From Parcubacteria group bacterium (GTDB taxonomy: Bacteria > Patescibacteriota > Minisyncoccia > Minisyncoccales > CG1-02-41-26): a stretch of DNA of 18,324 bases. The notes under the pieces are model-generated. The model ran no database searches and had not been told where the DNA came from. It was given only the letters and a program-made list of their open reading frames with translations. The first letter of the stretch is position 1. Each line of letters opens with the position of its first letter. Location of the stretch: contig JABMPZ010000035.1 in NCBI GenBank assembly GCA_013203565.1, positions 1 to 18,324 of the forward strand. The letters run 5' to 3'. The position numbers and the translations under genes were made by a program. Of this stretch, positions 7,285 through 14,755 are shown piece by piece.

Positions 7285-8472
7285 ATGTTCCGTCCTCTTA
7301 CAGATTACAATTTTTATAACAAACAGGTGTTATTGAGGTGTGACTTCAATGTACCTATTCAAGATGGCAAAGTATTAGATGATTTTAAGATACAAAATGC
7401 GCTTTTTACTATAAAATTTCTAAAAAAAGCAGGTGCAAAGATATGCATCTTAACACATCTTGGTCGTCCTTGGGATATTAAGGATAAAAAGAAAAGACAG
7501 GAGAAGTTCACATTGAAGCCAGTTTATGAAAAGTTACAAGAACTCTTAAAAGAAGATATTTATTTTATTTCAGATGAGATTGGTAGGGGAGTCAGAAGAA
7601 AGATTAAGAAAATGAATCAAGGTGATATTGCAATGTTAGAGAATCTACGGTTCTATAAAGAAGAACAAGAAAATAAAGAAAAATTTGCTGAGAAATTATC
7701 TTTGTTGGGCGATGTTTTTGTGGGAGAACACTTTAGTGTCTGTCATAGGAAAAATGCTTCTATTGCTATTTTACCTCAACTTTTGCCTGATAGAATTATG
7801 GGGCATCAGTTAGCAAAAGAGATTGAAATGCTATCAAGGATATTTAATCATCCACCAAAGCCATTAGTTGTTGTGATTGGTGGAGCAAAAGTTGATTCTA
7901 AAATAAGAGTAGGAGTCAATCTGCTTAAAAGTGCTGATTTTTTACTTTTTGGAGGCAAAATTGCAAATACTATTTTAACAGTACAAGGTATTTCTATTGG
8001 CAAGCCATGGCCTAAAGAAGCCGTAGTACAACTTGCAAGGCATTTTAACCTTACTGATACTAAGATTTATTTGCCTGTTGATGTAATAGTTTCATCTGAC
8101 CCAGAAGGAAAAGACCTTATTAGGGAAACAGCCCCTGGTGTAGTTAGAAAAGATGAAGATATCTTTGACATAGGCCCAGAAACAATATATACTTTCTGTG
8201 AGATTATAAAATCAGCTGGTTCTGTGTTTTGGGCAGGGCCATTAGGGCTTTATCAGACCGAGCAATATATGAAAGGCACAAAAGCCATAGGTGAAGCGAT
8301 TGCTAATTGCAATGCCGAATTAAAAATAGTTGGCGGAGGGGAAACAGTAGCCGCAGTAAGGTCTCTTGGACTTGAGGATAGATTTACTTTTATATCATCA
8401 GGAGGGGGAGCAATGCTATCTTTCTTGTCTCGCGAAAGAATGCCTGGTTTGGAAGCACTTAAAACACAATAA
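7285..8472 (+). CDS. pgk: Phosphoglycerate kinase (divergent)
   Basis: PGK transfers phosphate between 1,3-bisphosphoglycerate and ADP in glycolysis, in the cytoplasm. The 395-aa length is normal. Family marks are RCDFNVP (D20, N22), THLGRP (H58, R61), MLENLRFY, VVVIGGAKVDSK, WAGPLGLY and the C-terminal GGGETVAAV and ISSGGGAML. ATG 7285 was chosen because upstream in-frame residues fall outside the family and overlap the preceding gene. Several normally fixed positions differ. The RI arginine that contacts 3-phosphoglycerate is lysine (DDFKI, K35). The usual FVNDAFGTAHRAHAS reads FVGEHFSVCHRKNAS, although its HR is kept. It may be an active but unusual enzyme or one with altered activity. It lies in the operon 7 bases after the ATPase gene and 1 base before the DHH gene. 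Confidence 0.92.
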   Translation: MFRPLTDYNFYNKQVLLRCDFNVPIQDGKVLDDFKIQNALFTIKFLKKAGAKICILTHLGRPWDIKDKKKRQEKFTLKPVYEKLQELLKEDIYFISDEIGRGVRRKIKKMNQGDIAMLENLRFYKEEQENKEKFAEKLSLLGDVFVGEHFSVCHRKNASIAILPQLLPDRIMGHQLAKEIEMLSRIFNHPPKPLVVVIGGAKVDSKIRVGVNLLKSADFLLFGGKIANTILTVQGISIGKPWPKEAVVQLARHFNLTDTKIYLPVDVIVSSDPEGKDLIRETAPGVVRKDEDIFDIGPETIYTFCEIIKSAGSVFWAGPLGLYQTEQYMKGTKAIGEAIANCNAELKIVGGGETVAAVRSLGLEDRFTFISSGGGAMLSFLSRERMPGLEALKTQ

Positions 8473-8473
8473 G

Positions 8474-9616
8474 ATGATTAAAAACTTACAAAAAGCTGCT
8501 GATAGAATTAAAAAAGCAATTAAAAACAAAGAAAGAATAATCCTATATGGCGATTCTGATTTAGATGGCGTAACATCTGTTTTAATCTTGCAAGAGGCAA
8601 TTAAAAGCTTATCAGGTGAAGTAACCTCTGTTTATTTTCCTGACTGGGAGGTAGAGGACTATGGTTTGAATGAAATTGCCTTGAAAAAGATAACCAAGTA
8701 TGCCCCTGCCTTATTATGTTTACTTGATTGCGGTATAGGCAATTTTAAGGAATTAAAACAAGCTGAAAAGAATGGCTTTGATGTAATAGTTATTGACCAT
8801 CATGAGATATTGGGTAAGATTCCAAAACATGGGTTAATAATAGACCCTAAACAGCCAGGTGATGAACATCCTTTTAAGAAATTAAGCACAGTTGCCATAG
8901 CTTATGAATTAAATTGTTTGCTTTTGGATGAAACATCAGATGGATTAAATCAAAGTTTCACAGAGTTGGCTGCCTTAGGGACTATTGCAGATATGATGCC
9001 CGAAGAGGGGACTAATGCGTTTGTTATTTCATCTGGAATTAGCTCTATTGTTTCAACCTCACGGCCTGGATTAAAAGCAGTTATAGATATAGCTATTAAT
9101 AATGAGAGTGCTGGCAGGGCAATCTTTCAAAAACTAGTAACTGTTTTGAATATAAGTAAAGTAAAGGATAATTTATCCGGTACTTATAAGTTATTGTCAG
9201 AAAAAAATTATGATAAAGCAAAAGAAATGGCTAATGAGCTTCTTATAAATTCGGAACAAAGAAGTAGAGATATATATGAGTTAGTAGGGGATATTTCAGA
9301 AAAAGTAGATAATTCGGACTCACCATTAATTTTTGAGGGTTCTCCGAGCGTGATGCAGGTAGCAACAGGTTCTGTTGCTTCACGGCTTTGTAATAAGTAT
9401 AAGAAACCCGCCTTTATTTTCAAAATGAAACAGGACAAAAGCAAGGGCTCTGTAAGAACACCAAAAGGAGTTGATGCTGTAGATGCTTTAAGAGCTTGTG
9501 ATAAACACCTTGAAATGTATGGTGGGCATCCTCCAGCAGCTGGGTTTACAGTTAAAAACGAGAATTTAGAAAAGTTTGAAGAATGTTTAATTAAATATTT
9601 TAAAAAACATGGATAA
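8474..9616 (+). CDS. DHH-family phosphoesterase (short RecJ-like nuclease)
   Basis: The 380-aa protein has the DHH/DHHA1 architecture of metal-dependent phosphoesterases related to RecJ. Motif I is LYGDSDLDGVTS with D27, D29 and D31, LLDCGIGN follows, and the DHH signature is VIDHHE with D108-H109-H110. ALGTIADMMP and the DHHA1 substrate-binding GGHPPAAGF (350-358) complete the set. It is much shorter than typical RecJ (about 560 aa) and lacks the extra C-terminal OB-like region, so it could be a minimal 5'-3' single-strand exonuclease or a nanoRNase. The residues alone do not separate these. Start ATG 8474 was chosen because further upstream the frame only overlaps pgk. Its end overlaps the RNase HI gene by 8 bases, which suggests coupled translation and a shared nucleic acid turnover role. 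Confidence 0.9.
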   Translation: MIKNLQKAADRIKKAIKNKERIILYGDSDLDGVTSVLILQEAIKSLSGEVTSVYFPDWEVEDYGLNEIALKKITKYAPALLCLLDCGIGNFKELKQAEKNGFDVIVIDHHEILGKIPKHGLIIDPKQPGDEHPFKKLSTVAIAYELNCLLLDETSDGLNQSFTELAALGTIADMMPEEGTNAFVISSGISSIVSTSRPGLKAVIDIAINNESAGRAIFQKLVTVLNISKVKDNLSGTYKLLSEKNYDKAKEMANELLINSEQRSRDIYELVGDISEKVDNSDSPLIFEGSPSVMQVATGSVASRLCNKYKKPAFIFKMKQDKSKGSVRTPKGVDAVDALRACDKHLEMYGGHPPAAGFTVKNENLEKFEECLIKYFKKHG

Positions 9617-10031
9617 AATAATTGTATATATAGACGGTGGCTCAAGGGGCAACCCTGGGCCTGCTGCTTTTGGAGTTGCTTTTCCTAATAAAAAGTATTC
9701 TGAGTTTTTAGGGAGAACAACTAACAATGAGGCAGAGTATAAGGGGTTGATTTTTGCTCTGAAAAAAGCAAAATCACTTTACGGTAAAGATAAAGTGAAG
9801 AATATGGAAATAGAGGTGAGGTCTGACTCTGAACTTTTAGTAAAACAAATGAATGGAGAGTATAAGGTAAAGAATGAAGGGATACAAAAGCTATTCCTTA
9901 TTGCATGGAATCTAACAATTGACTTTAAGAAGTTAAAGATAGTCCATATTCTCCGAGAAGAGAATAAGGTAGCAGATGCTTTAGCGAATGAGGCGCTTGA
10001 TAATGAAAAAAGACCACAAAAGTTATTCTAA
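9609..10031 (+). CDS. rnhA: Ribonuclease HI
   Basis: RNase HI cuts the RNA strand of RNA-DNA hybrids and so removes R-loops and primers. The 140-aa protein carries the full acidic catalytic set: D9 in YIDGGSRGNPGPA, E43 in TTNNEAEY, D73 in VRSDSELLVKQMNGEYK and D123 in ENKVADALANEA. It lacks the basic handle of the E. coli enzyme and resembles the short bacterial/archaeal type. It is the last gene of the six-gene run and overlaps the DHH gene by 8 bases. Its stop lies only 7 bases from the 3' end of the oppositely oriented RNase P RNA gene. Confidence 0.95.
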   Translation: MDKIIVYIDGGSRGNPGPAAFGVAFPNKKYSEFLGRTTNNEAEYKGLIFALKKAKSLYGKDKVKNMEIEVRSDSELLVKQMNGEYKVKNEGIQKLFLIAWNLTIDFKKLKIVHILREENKVADALANEALDNEKRPQKLF

Positions 10032-10038
10032 ACAAAAA

Positions 10039-10412
10039 CCCCAGTAAGTAATAAGCCGAATTCTGTCGAGGGCAATCATTTATCTGGGCTGAACATTACT
10101 GCTCAGCTCTTGCGAACTACCTTACAGTCCCTTGCGGGGCTGTAAACTTCGGCGTATCCGGAGAACGTCGAAGTTTTGTTCTTGCACTCTGGTAGGGAAT
10201 TTTGCCGTTTCACCCCTAATGTTTCCACTAGGGCTCGCCAAGTATAAATACTCGGCGTCCTGCGCTCTCGCGCAAAGACGTCTCTGTTCGCACCCCTAAC
10301 CTCGCGGTCGGTGGGTATTACCCACTACCATTTTATTAAAATTTAATTTAATGAGTGTTCGGACTTTCCTCCCGAACTCTTACAGTCCGAGCAATTGCCT
10401 TACTTACTAGGG
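10039..10412 (-). ncRNA. rnpB: RNase P RNA
   Basis: This is the catalytic RNA of ribonuclease P, which matures tRNA 5' ends. Read on the minus strand it has the universally conserved elements in order: GAGGAAAGTCC near the 5' end, GTGCGAACAGAGA, GTGAAACGGCAAAATTCC, and GACAGAATTCGGCTTA near the 3' end. The first and last bases pair as helix P1 (10039-10051 with 10400-10412, one mismatch). This fixes the ends at about 374 nt, a normal size for bacterial type A. A T-rich stretch follows the 3' end on the minus strand (about 10031-10038). A consensus promoter lies directly upstream. GTGCGAACAGAGA carries one extra base compared with the common GTGCAACAGAGA. Confidence 0.95.
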
Positions 10413-10419
10413 CATTTCA

Positions 10420-10448
10420 ATTGTAACAGATTAAAGAGCGCTTGTCAA
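10420..10448 (-). promoter_or_regulatory. Strong sigma-70 promoter of rnpB
   Basis: On the minus strand TTGACA (10443-10448) is followed after exactly 17 bases by TACAAT (10420-10425). Transcription would start near 10413, matching the 5' end deduced from helix P1. Its -35 box overlaps the -35 box of the plus-strand murJ promoter by 5 bases. Confidence 0.85.
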
Positions 10449-10470
10449 GCTCAATATTCCATACTATAAT
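10442..10470 (+). promoter_or_regulatory. Sigma-70 promoter of murJ
   Basis: TTGTCA at 10442-10447 is followed after 17 bases by a perfect TATAAT at 10465-10470. Transcription would start near 10477, downstream of the first possible ATG (10473), so translation probably begins at the in-frame ATG at 10485 with a leader of about 8 bases. Confidence 0.75.
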
Positions 10471-10484
10471 TTATGATAAGTAGA

Positions 10485-12128
10485 ATGCTAAATTCAAAAA
10501 CTAAAACTATTACATTTGCTGCTTTATTAGTAGCGAGCTTTGCTTTTTTAAGTAGAGTTTTGGGATTAGTTAGGAATAATCTATTGGGGAATATATTTCC
10601 AAGTGAGCAAGCTGATATATACTTAGCTGCGTTCCGTATTCCTGACTTTGTTTTCTCTATATTAATCACAGGGGGGATTGTTGCTGCTTTTCTACCTGTG
10701 TTTGCTAAATATTTTCAAGATGATGAGAAAAAGGCAAAGGAGTTAGCAGGTAGTGTTCTATTTGTATTCACATTTTCTCTTGCCTTGTTGTCATTTGTGC
10801 TATTTTTGTTTGCAGGAAAATTAACAGCACTTGTAGTTCCTGGTTTTTCTCAATATCAAAGAGAAATGACATCTGGGTTGATGAGGATAATGTTCTTGAG
10901 CCCTATTATTTTAGGTGTGTCAGCTATATTCTCAAGTATCTTACAGTATTTTAATCTATTCTTAGCTTATTCCTTAGCTCCTGTATTCTATAACCTTGGT
11001 ATTATTTTTGGTATTCTGTTTTTAGCACCAAGGTATGGATTATCTGGTGTTGCCTTTGGTGTTGTAATAGGGGCTTTAATGCATTTATTAATTCAAATAC
11101 CACCTGCCTTGAAACATTGCTTCTGTTTTAGGGTTCCATTTAAGCTCAACCATCCTGGGTTGAAGAGAATCTTTAAGCTTATGGCGCCAAGAACTATTGG
11201 AGCTGCTGGGTTTCAAATAAATCTTATTGTTATAACAGCAATTGCCTCAACACTGTCTGCTGGGGCTATTAGAACATTTAGTTTTTCAAATGATCTTTAT
11301 GGGGTACCTATCGGCTTAATTGGCATCTCATTTGCAGCTGCAGTATTCCCTATGCTTTCTAAAAGTTTCACAGGAAAAGACGACAGGCATTTTATGAGTA
11401 ATTTTTCAAATTCGTTTTCTCAAATACTTTTTTTAATAGTGCCTTTAACTTTTATGATGTTTTTATTAAGAGCCCATATCGTACGACTATTTTATGGTAC
11501 GCTTTTAGTAGGTCCTGGTTACTTTGGCTGGGCTGATACACGGCTTACAGCGGCTTCTGTTGGTGTATTCTCTATTGCTATCTTTTCTGGATGCCTGATT
11601 CCTTTATTAGCTAAGACATTCTATGCAGCGCATGATACTAAAACCCCTGTTAAAATTACAATGGTTTCAGTGGTTTTAAATATCTTCTTAGCTTTAGGAT
11701 TTGTGCGTCTTTTACAGTATACTAATGTATTTCAGAGGTTTACAATAAACTTTCTTCGCCTAAAAGGCATAGATGATATTGCTGTTGTTGGTCTTCCCTT
11801 GGCATTATCAATATCAAGTATAGTGCAGTGTATTTTACTCCTTGTTTTCTTGAGAAGAAAGTTAAAATTCATAAACTTTAACTTTGTTTCCAAGGTTTTA
11901 TTTAAAGTAATCCCTGCAGGATTAGTAATGTCAGTTTTAATGTATCTTGGTCTTCGTCTTGGTGCTTTGTTATTCAATACAAGAACAGTATTGGGGCTTT
12001 TGTTTCAAGTTATATTAGTTTGTGTTATTGGAGTGTTTAGTTATCTCTTAATAACTGGTATAATGGGTTGTCAAGAATTAAAAGATATTGTTTTTTCCGT
12101 AAGAAAGCAATTTCGCGCTCGCCCTTAG
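10485..12128 (+). CDS. murJ: Lipid II flippase MurJ
   Basis: MurJ (MviN) flips the peptidoglycan precursor lipid II across the cytoplasmic membrane. The product of about 547 aa is hydrophobic throughout, with roughly 14 predicted helices. It contains MurJ-type segments such as ASFAFLSRVLGLVRNNLLG, the FRIPDFVFSILITGGIVAAFLPVF stretch, and APRTIGAAGFQIN in the second half. I chose ATG 10485 because the promoter -10 box ends at 10470 and an ATG at 10473 would lie before the transcription start. The last codons (RARP and the TAG stop) lie inside the border of a dispersed G-rich repeat, so the natural C-terminus may have been replaced. The gene is not in an operon with rnpB, which points the other way. 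Confidence 0.94.
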   Translation: MLNSKTKTITFAALLVASFAFLSRVLGLVRNNLLGNIFPSEQADIYLAAFRIPDFVFSILITGGIVAAFLPVFAKYFQDDEKKAKELAGSVLFVFTFSLALLSFVLFLFAGKLTALVVPGFSQYQREMTSGLMRIMFLSPIILGVSAIFSSILQYFNLFLAYSLAPVFYNLGIIFGILFLAPRYGLSGVAFGVVIGALMHLLIQIPPALKHCFCFRVPFKLNHPGLKRIFKLMAPRTIGAAGFQINLIVITAIASTLSAGAIRTFSFSNDLYGVPIGLIGISFAAAVFPMLSKSFTGKDDRHFMSNFSNSFSQILFLIVPLTFMMFLLRAHIVRLFYGTLLVGPGYFGWADTRLTAASVGVFSIAIFSGCLIPLLAKTFYAAHDTKTPVKITMVSVVLNIFLALGFVRLLQYTNVFQRFTINFLRLKGIDDIAVVGLPLALSISSIVQCILLLVFLRRKLKFINFNFVSKVLFKVIPAGLVMSVLMYLGLRLGALLFNTRTVLGLLFQVILVCVIGVFSYLLITGIMGCQELKDIVFSVRKQFRARP

Positions 12129-12290
12129 GGCGTTTGGGGCAGTTGGGGTAGTTGGGGCAGTTGGGGAAGGGCTCGGGCTCCCCAACCCCTAACGCTCGCT
12201 CTTGGGGCTTTTGGGGAGTTTGGGGTAGTTGGGGAAGGGCTCCCCAACCCCTAACTCCCCCAACACCCCTAAACACCCTAAAAAGCCCCC
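12114..12290. repeat. G-rich/C-rich inverted repeat block R2 between murJ and lepA
   Basis: The block starts with a border motif CGCTCGCCCTTAGGG overlapping the murJ stop. G-tracts of four spaced by about five bases (GGGGCAGTTGGGG type) follow, then a short C-rich turn. A second border AACGCTCGCTCTTGGGG at 12191-12207 leads into more G-tracts, and a C-rich arm (CCCCAACCCCTAACTCCCCC) runs to about 12290. The G- and C-rich arms are imperfectly complementary and could fold as hairpins, and the G strand could form G-quadruplexes. The reading frame of lepA happens to stay open through it, giving a low-complexity extension that I do not accept as coding. Confidence 0.8.
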
Positions 12291-12301
12291 AAAAGCAAAT
12301 T

Positions 12302-14086
12302 ATGTCTAACATTTGTAACTTTGTAATTATCGCTCACATAGACCACGGCAAATCTACTCTCGCTGATAGGTTTTTAGAAATGACTGGCACAATTAGTAAA
12401 GAAAACATTCAAGAACAACACCTTGATTCAATGGACCTTGAAAAAGAAAAGGGGATTACTATTAAGATGCATCCTGTTCGTATTTTATTCAGCGATGAAG
12501 GCAAGGACTATATTCTGAACCTTGTTGATACTCCAGGTCATATTGATTTTAGCTATGAAATATCTCGTGCCTTGGCTTGTGTTGAGGGTGCCTTACTGCT
12601 TGTTGATGCCGTAAAAGGCATTCAAGCACAAACAGTGTTTAATTTACATCAAGCTCAAGCACAAGGTCTAAAAATTATTGCAGCAGTGAATAAGGTTGAC
12701 TTACCTCAAGCCCAAACAGAACAAACTAAAAAAGAAATAGCAGTTGTCTTGGGTGTTGATGTAAATGAGATTTTCTCTATTTCAGCTAAGACAGGCGAAG
12801 GAGTTGATGACTTACTTCGTAGTATAGTCAAACAAGTTCCTCCTCCTAAGAGTGAGGGGACTTCAACTCAAAGAGCCCTGGTCTTTGATTCAAAATATGA
12901 CTCTTTTTCTGGCGTAATTGCCTTTGTTAGAGTTTTTAACGGTGAATTTAAGAAAGGAGATAAGATAAAATTATTAGCTGCGAATACTTCTACAGAGATA
13001 AAAGAAGTTGGCTACTTTAATCCTGCACTTAAACCATCCGATGTATTAAAAGTAGGTGAAATTGGGTATATAAAAACAGGGATAAAAGAGCCATTAAAGG
13101 TAAGAGCAGGGGATACGATATCCGATACCATGGATTGTACGCCTTTACAGGGCTATAAAGAGCCCCAAGCAGTGTTATTTTTAAGCTTATTTCCAGAAAA
13201 CGCTGATAATTTTGAACTATTAAAAGATGGTTTAGAAAAGTTGAAACTTAATGATGCTGCTTTGGACTATATGCCAGAATCAAAGACAGCCCTTGGTAGG
13301 GGATTTAGGATTGGCTTTCTTGGTTCTTTGCATGCTGAAATAACCATAAGACGGTTAAAGGCAGAATTTGATTTGGACTTAATAGCCACTTCGCCACAGG
13401 TTATGTTTCAGGTTTCAACTAAAAAGGATAAAGATGTTTTTATCTCTTCACCATCAGAATGGCCTGATCCTGCTGAAATTGAAGAAGTTAAAGAGCCATG
13501 GGTAGTTCTTGAAATTGTAACGCCGAATACATATATGGGTCAAGTTATGCAGGTCTTGCAGAGTTTTAATGCACAGCTAACAGATACACAATCAGTTACA
13601 GCTGACAAATCAATTCTTTTAGCTGAGGCACCATTAAGACAAGTAGTAAGTGGCAATTTTTACGATAAAATTAAATCAGCTACACATGGTTATGCTTCAT
13701 TTAGTTTTGAACCAATAGAGTATAGGAAGGGGGACTTAGTAAAGCTTGATATTTTAGTTGCAGGCAAACAAGAAGAACCATTCTCTAGAATTACGGCAAG
13801 AAAGGATGCATTTTATGAAGGTAGAAAGTTTTTAGTAAAACTAAAAGAAGCTTTACCGAAACAACAATTTAGTGTTGCATTACAAGCAGTTATTTCAGGT
13901 AAAGTAATTGCCCGAGAAACAATTTCAGCAAGAAGAAAAGATGTTACAGGTGCTTTATACGGGGGAGATGTAACAAGGAAGAATAAGCTTTTGGAAAAGC
14001 AAAAAAAGGGTAAAAAAGCACTAAAAGCCAGAGGAAAAGTAAACATTTCAGCAAATGATTTCTTAGAGATTCTAAAAGAGATATAA
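12302..14086 (+). CDS. lepA: Elongation factor 4 (LepA)
   Basis: LepA is a translational GTPase acting on ribosomes, linked to back-translocation and initiation. The 594-aa length is normal. G1 is AHIDHGKST at residues 11-19, EQHLDSMDLEKEKGITIK is the switch I region, G3 is DTPGH and G4 is NKVD. LepA-specific parts are GFLGSLHAEITIRRLKAEFDLDLIATSPQV and the C-terminal YGGDVTRKNKLLEKQKKGKKALK. It has LGSLH where LGLLH is usual. ATG 12302 is chosen because it begins the conserved N-terminus; the 50 in-frame codons upstream are repeat DNA. There is no Shine-Dalgarno sequence (AAATTATG). The stop codon lies within a tandem 11-bp repeat. Confidence 0.96.
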   Translation: MSNICNFVIIAHIDHGKSTLADRFLEMTGTISKENIQEQHLDSMDLEKEKGITIKMHPVRILFSDEGKDYILNLVDTPGHIDFSYEISRALACVEGALLLVDAVKGIQAQTVFNLHQAQAQGLKIIAAVNKVDLPQAQTEQTKKEIAVVLGVDVNEIFSISAKTGEGVDDLLRSIVKQVPPPKSEGTSTQRALVFDSKYDSFSGVIAFVRVFNGEFKKGDKIKLLAANTSTEIKEVGYFNPALKPSDVLKVGEIGYIKTGIKEPLKVRAGDTISDTMDCTPLQGYKEPQAVLFLSLFPENADNFELLKDGLEKLKLNDAALDYMPESKTALGRGFRIGFLGSLHAEITIRRLKAEFDLDLIATSPQVMFQVSTKKDKDVFISSPSEWPDPAEIEEVKEPWVVLEIVTPNTYMGQVMQVLQSFNAQLTDTQSVTADKSILLAEAPLRQVVSGNFYDKIKSATHGYASFSFEPIEYRKGDLVKLDILVAGKQEEPFSRITARKDAFYEGRKFLVKLKEALPKQQFSVALQAVISGKVIARETISARRKDVTGALYGGDVTRKNKLLEKQKKGKKALKARGKVNISANDFLEILKEI

Positions 14087-14111
14087 TAAAGATATAATAA
14101 AGATATAATAA
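14079..14111 (+). repeat. Three tandem 11-bp units at the lepA stop codon
   Basis: AGATATAATAA is repeated three times in exact tandem. The first copy contains the TAA stop of lepA, and later copies supply further TAA triplets and TATAAT-like hexamers. This is probably slippage duplication. Confidence 0.9.
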
Positions 14112-14151
14112 TTTGTCGTAAGATATGACGATCGTCATATCTTACGACAAA
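14112..14151. repeat. Perfect palindrome with CGATCG core (P4)
   Basis: A 40-bp perfect palindrome centred between 14131 and 14132, core GACGATCGTC, outer arm TTTGTCGTAAG. On either strand the hairpin would end in A, not T, so it is not terminator-like. It overlaps the next palindrome by 2 bases. Confidence 0.9.
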
Positions 14152-14199
14152 AAAAATGTTTCAAATTTGAGCGATCGCTCAAATTTGAAACATTTTTTT
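14150..14199. terminator. Perfect palindrome with GCGATCGC core (P5), possible bidirectional terminator
   Basis: A 50-bp perfect palindrome centred between 14174 and 14175. Each strand begins with seven A and ends with seven T around a long stem. The core is AGCGATCGCT and the hairpin loop would be GATC or CGATCG. It lies between lepA (plus) and the small minus-strand gene ending at 14233, so it could terminate both. It is the only family member with a terminator-like T-tract. Confidence 0.75.
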
Positions 14200-14232
14200 A
14201 TACAGTAACTTGAAAATTACTGGCACTCTATG

Positions 14233-14337
14233 TTAATCTAAAAACAGAGGCCAGATTGCAGAGGCAAGCATACTTGTCACTATTATAACCACCATAAAGA
14301 TCCAAACGATTCTTATTATCTTTTTTGATTTTTGCAT
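14233..14337 (-). CDS. Small single-helix membrane peptide (34 aa)
   Basis: A minus-strand reading frame from ATG at 14337 encodes 34 residues: a basic start MQKSKKIIR followed by one membrane helix (about residues 10-31) ending IWPLFLD. Its layout resembles very small membrane proteins often seen in CPR genomes, but I know no function. A well-formed minus-strand promoter lies upstream, and a possible bidirectional terminator lies about 35 bases downstream at 14150-14199. The frame continues open further upstream into ftsB as antisense; that part is rejected as coding. It could be real or fortuitous, but the promoter and clean basic-plus-hydrophobic pattern favour a real gene. Confidence 0.5.
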   Translation of the reverse strand: MQKSKKIIRIVWIFMVVIIVTSMLASAIWPLFLD

Positions 14338-14365
14338 AGTATATATATGTAAGGGATTTATATTC

Positions 14366-14394
14366 ATTATAATGTCAAAGACAGAAAAAAGCAA
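14366..14394 (-). promoter_or_regulatory. Candidate promoter of the 34-aa peptide gene
   Basis: On the minus strand TTGCTT (14389-14394) is followed after 17 bases by a perfect TATAAT (14366-14371). It lies inside the first codons of the oppositely oriented ftsB-like gene. The predicted start near 14359 gives a leader of about 22 bases. Confidence 0.45.
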
Positions 14395-14755
14395 AATAAA
14401 ATTAGGCAAAAATCTACTCCTAGTAGTTGCTGTGATTGTTTTATTAGTGGTTTTAGTGTTTTTTGCTAAACAGAATATGAGGATAAATAACAAGAGAGAA
14501 AAGCTTCAAGTTGAATTAGATAGTTTAGAGCAAAGAATGTTAGAGCTTACAAAAGAAAAAGAAAACTTGCAAGGAACAATTATTCAAAGTGATGAACAAG
14601 AGTATCTGGAAGAGGTTGCCAGAGAAGAACTTAACCTAAAGAGAGTAGGGGAGAGTGTAGTGGCTTTTCCTGTAGTTGAAGAACAAGAAGAAACAGAAGA
14701 ACAAGATATGGAACAACAAAATCTTTGGCAAAAGATAATGGATAAGATTAGGTAG
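14372..14755 (+). CDS. ftsB: FtsB/DivIC-like septum formation initiator
   Basis: A 127-aa bitopic membrane protein of the FtsB/DivIC family, which joins the FtsQLB-type divisome complex at midcell. It has a basic cytoplasmic N-terminus and one membrane helix at about residues 13-33. A coiled coil follows (about 36-70, with LEQRMLELTKEKENLQ). The family end segment is EYLEEVAREELNLKRVGESVVAFP. The tail is acidic and glutamine-rich. It has no Shine-Dalgarno sequence and its first codons overlap an AT-rich stretch. Its TAG stop is immediately followed by tRNA-Gly with no gap, so the transcript probably includes both tRNAs. Family membership is good; the precise name FtsB versus DivIC is by convention. 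Confidence 0.85.
   Translation: MSKTEKSKIKLGKNLLLVVAVIVLLVVLVFFAKQNMRINNKREKLQVELDSLEQRMLELTKEKENLQGTIIQSDEQEYLEEVAREELNLKRVGESVVAFPVVEEQEETEEQDMEQQNLWQKIMDKIR

Noticed and set aside
8366..8473. Upstream start of the DHH protein overlapping pgk
   Set aside because: The overlapping part is out-of-frame pgk sequence. ATG 8474 gives a normal N-terminus one base after the pgk stop.
12152..12301. In-frame N-terminal extension of LepA (50 residues, GSWGRAPQPLTPP-like)
   Set aside because: It is encoded entirely by G/C-rich repeat DNA, is low-complexity, and precedes the conserved LepA start at ATG 12302.
12037..12312. Minus-strand glycine/proline-rich 91-aa reading frame
   Set aside because: It overlaps murJ and repeat block R2 and is repeat-derived.
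14338..14493. Longer minus-strand start for the small peptide (up to 86 aa)
   Set aside because: The extra part is antisense to ftsB and lies upstream of or across the predicted promoter and transcription start.
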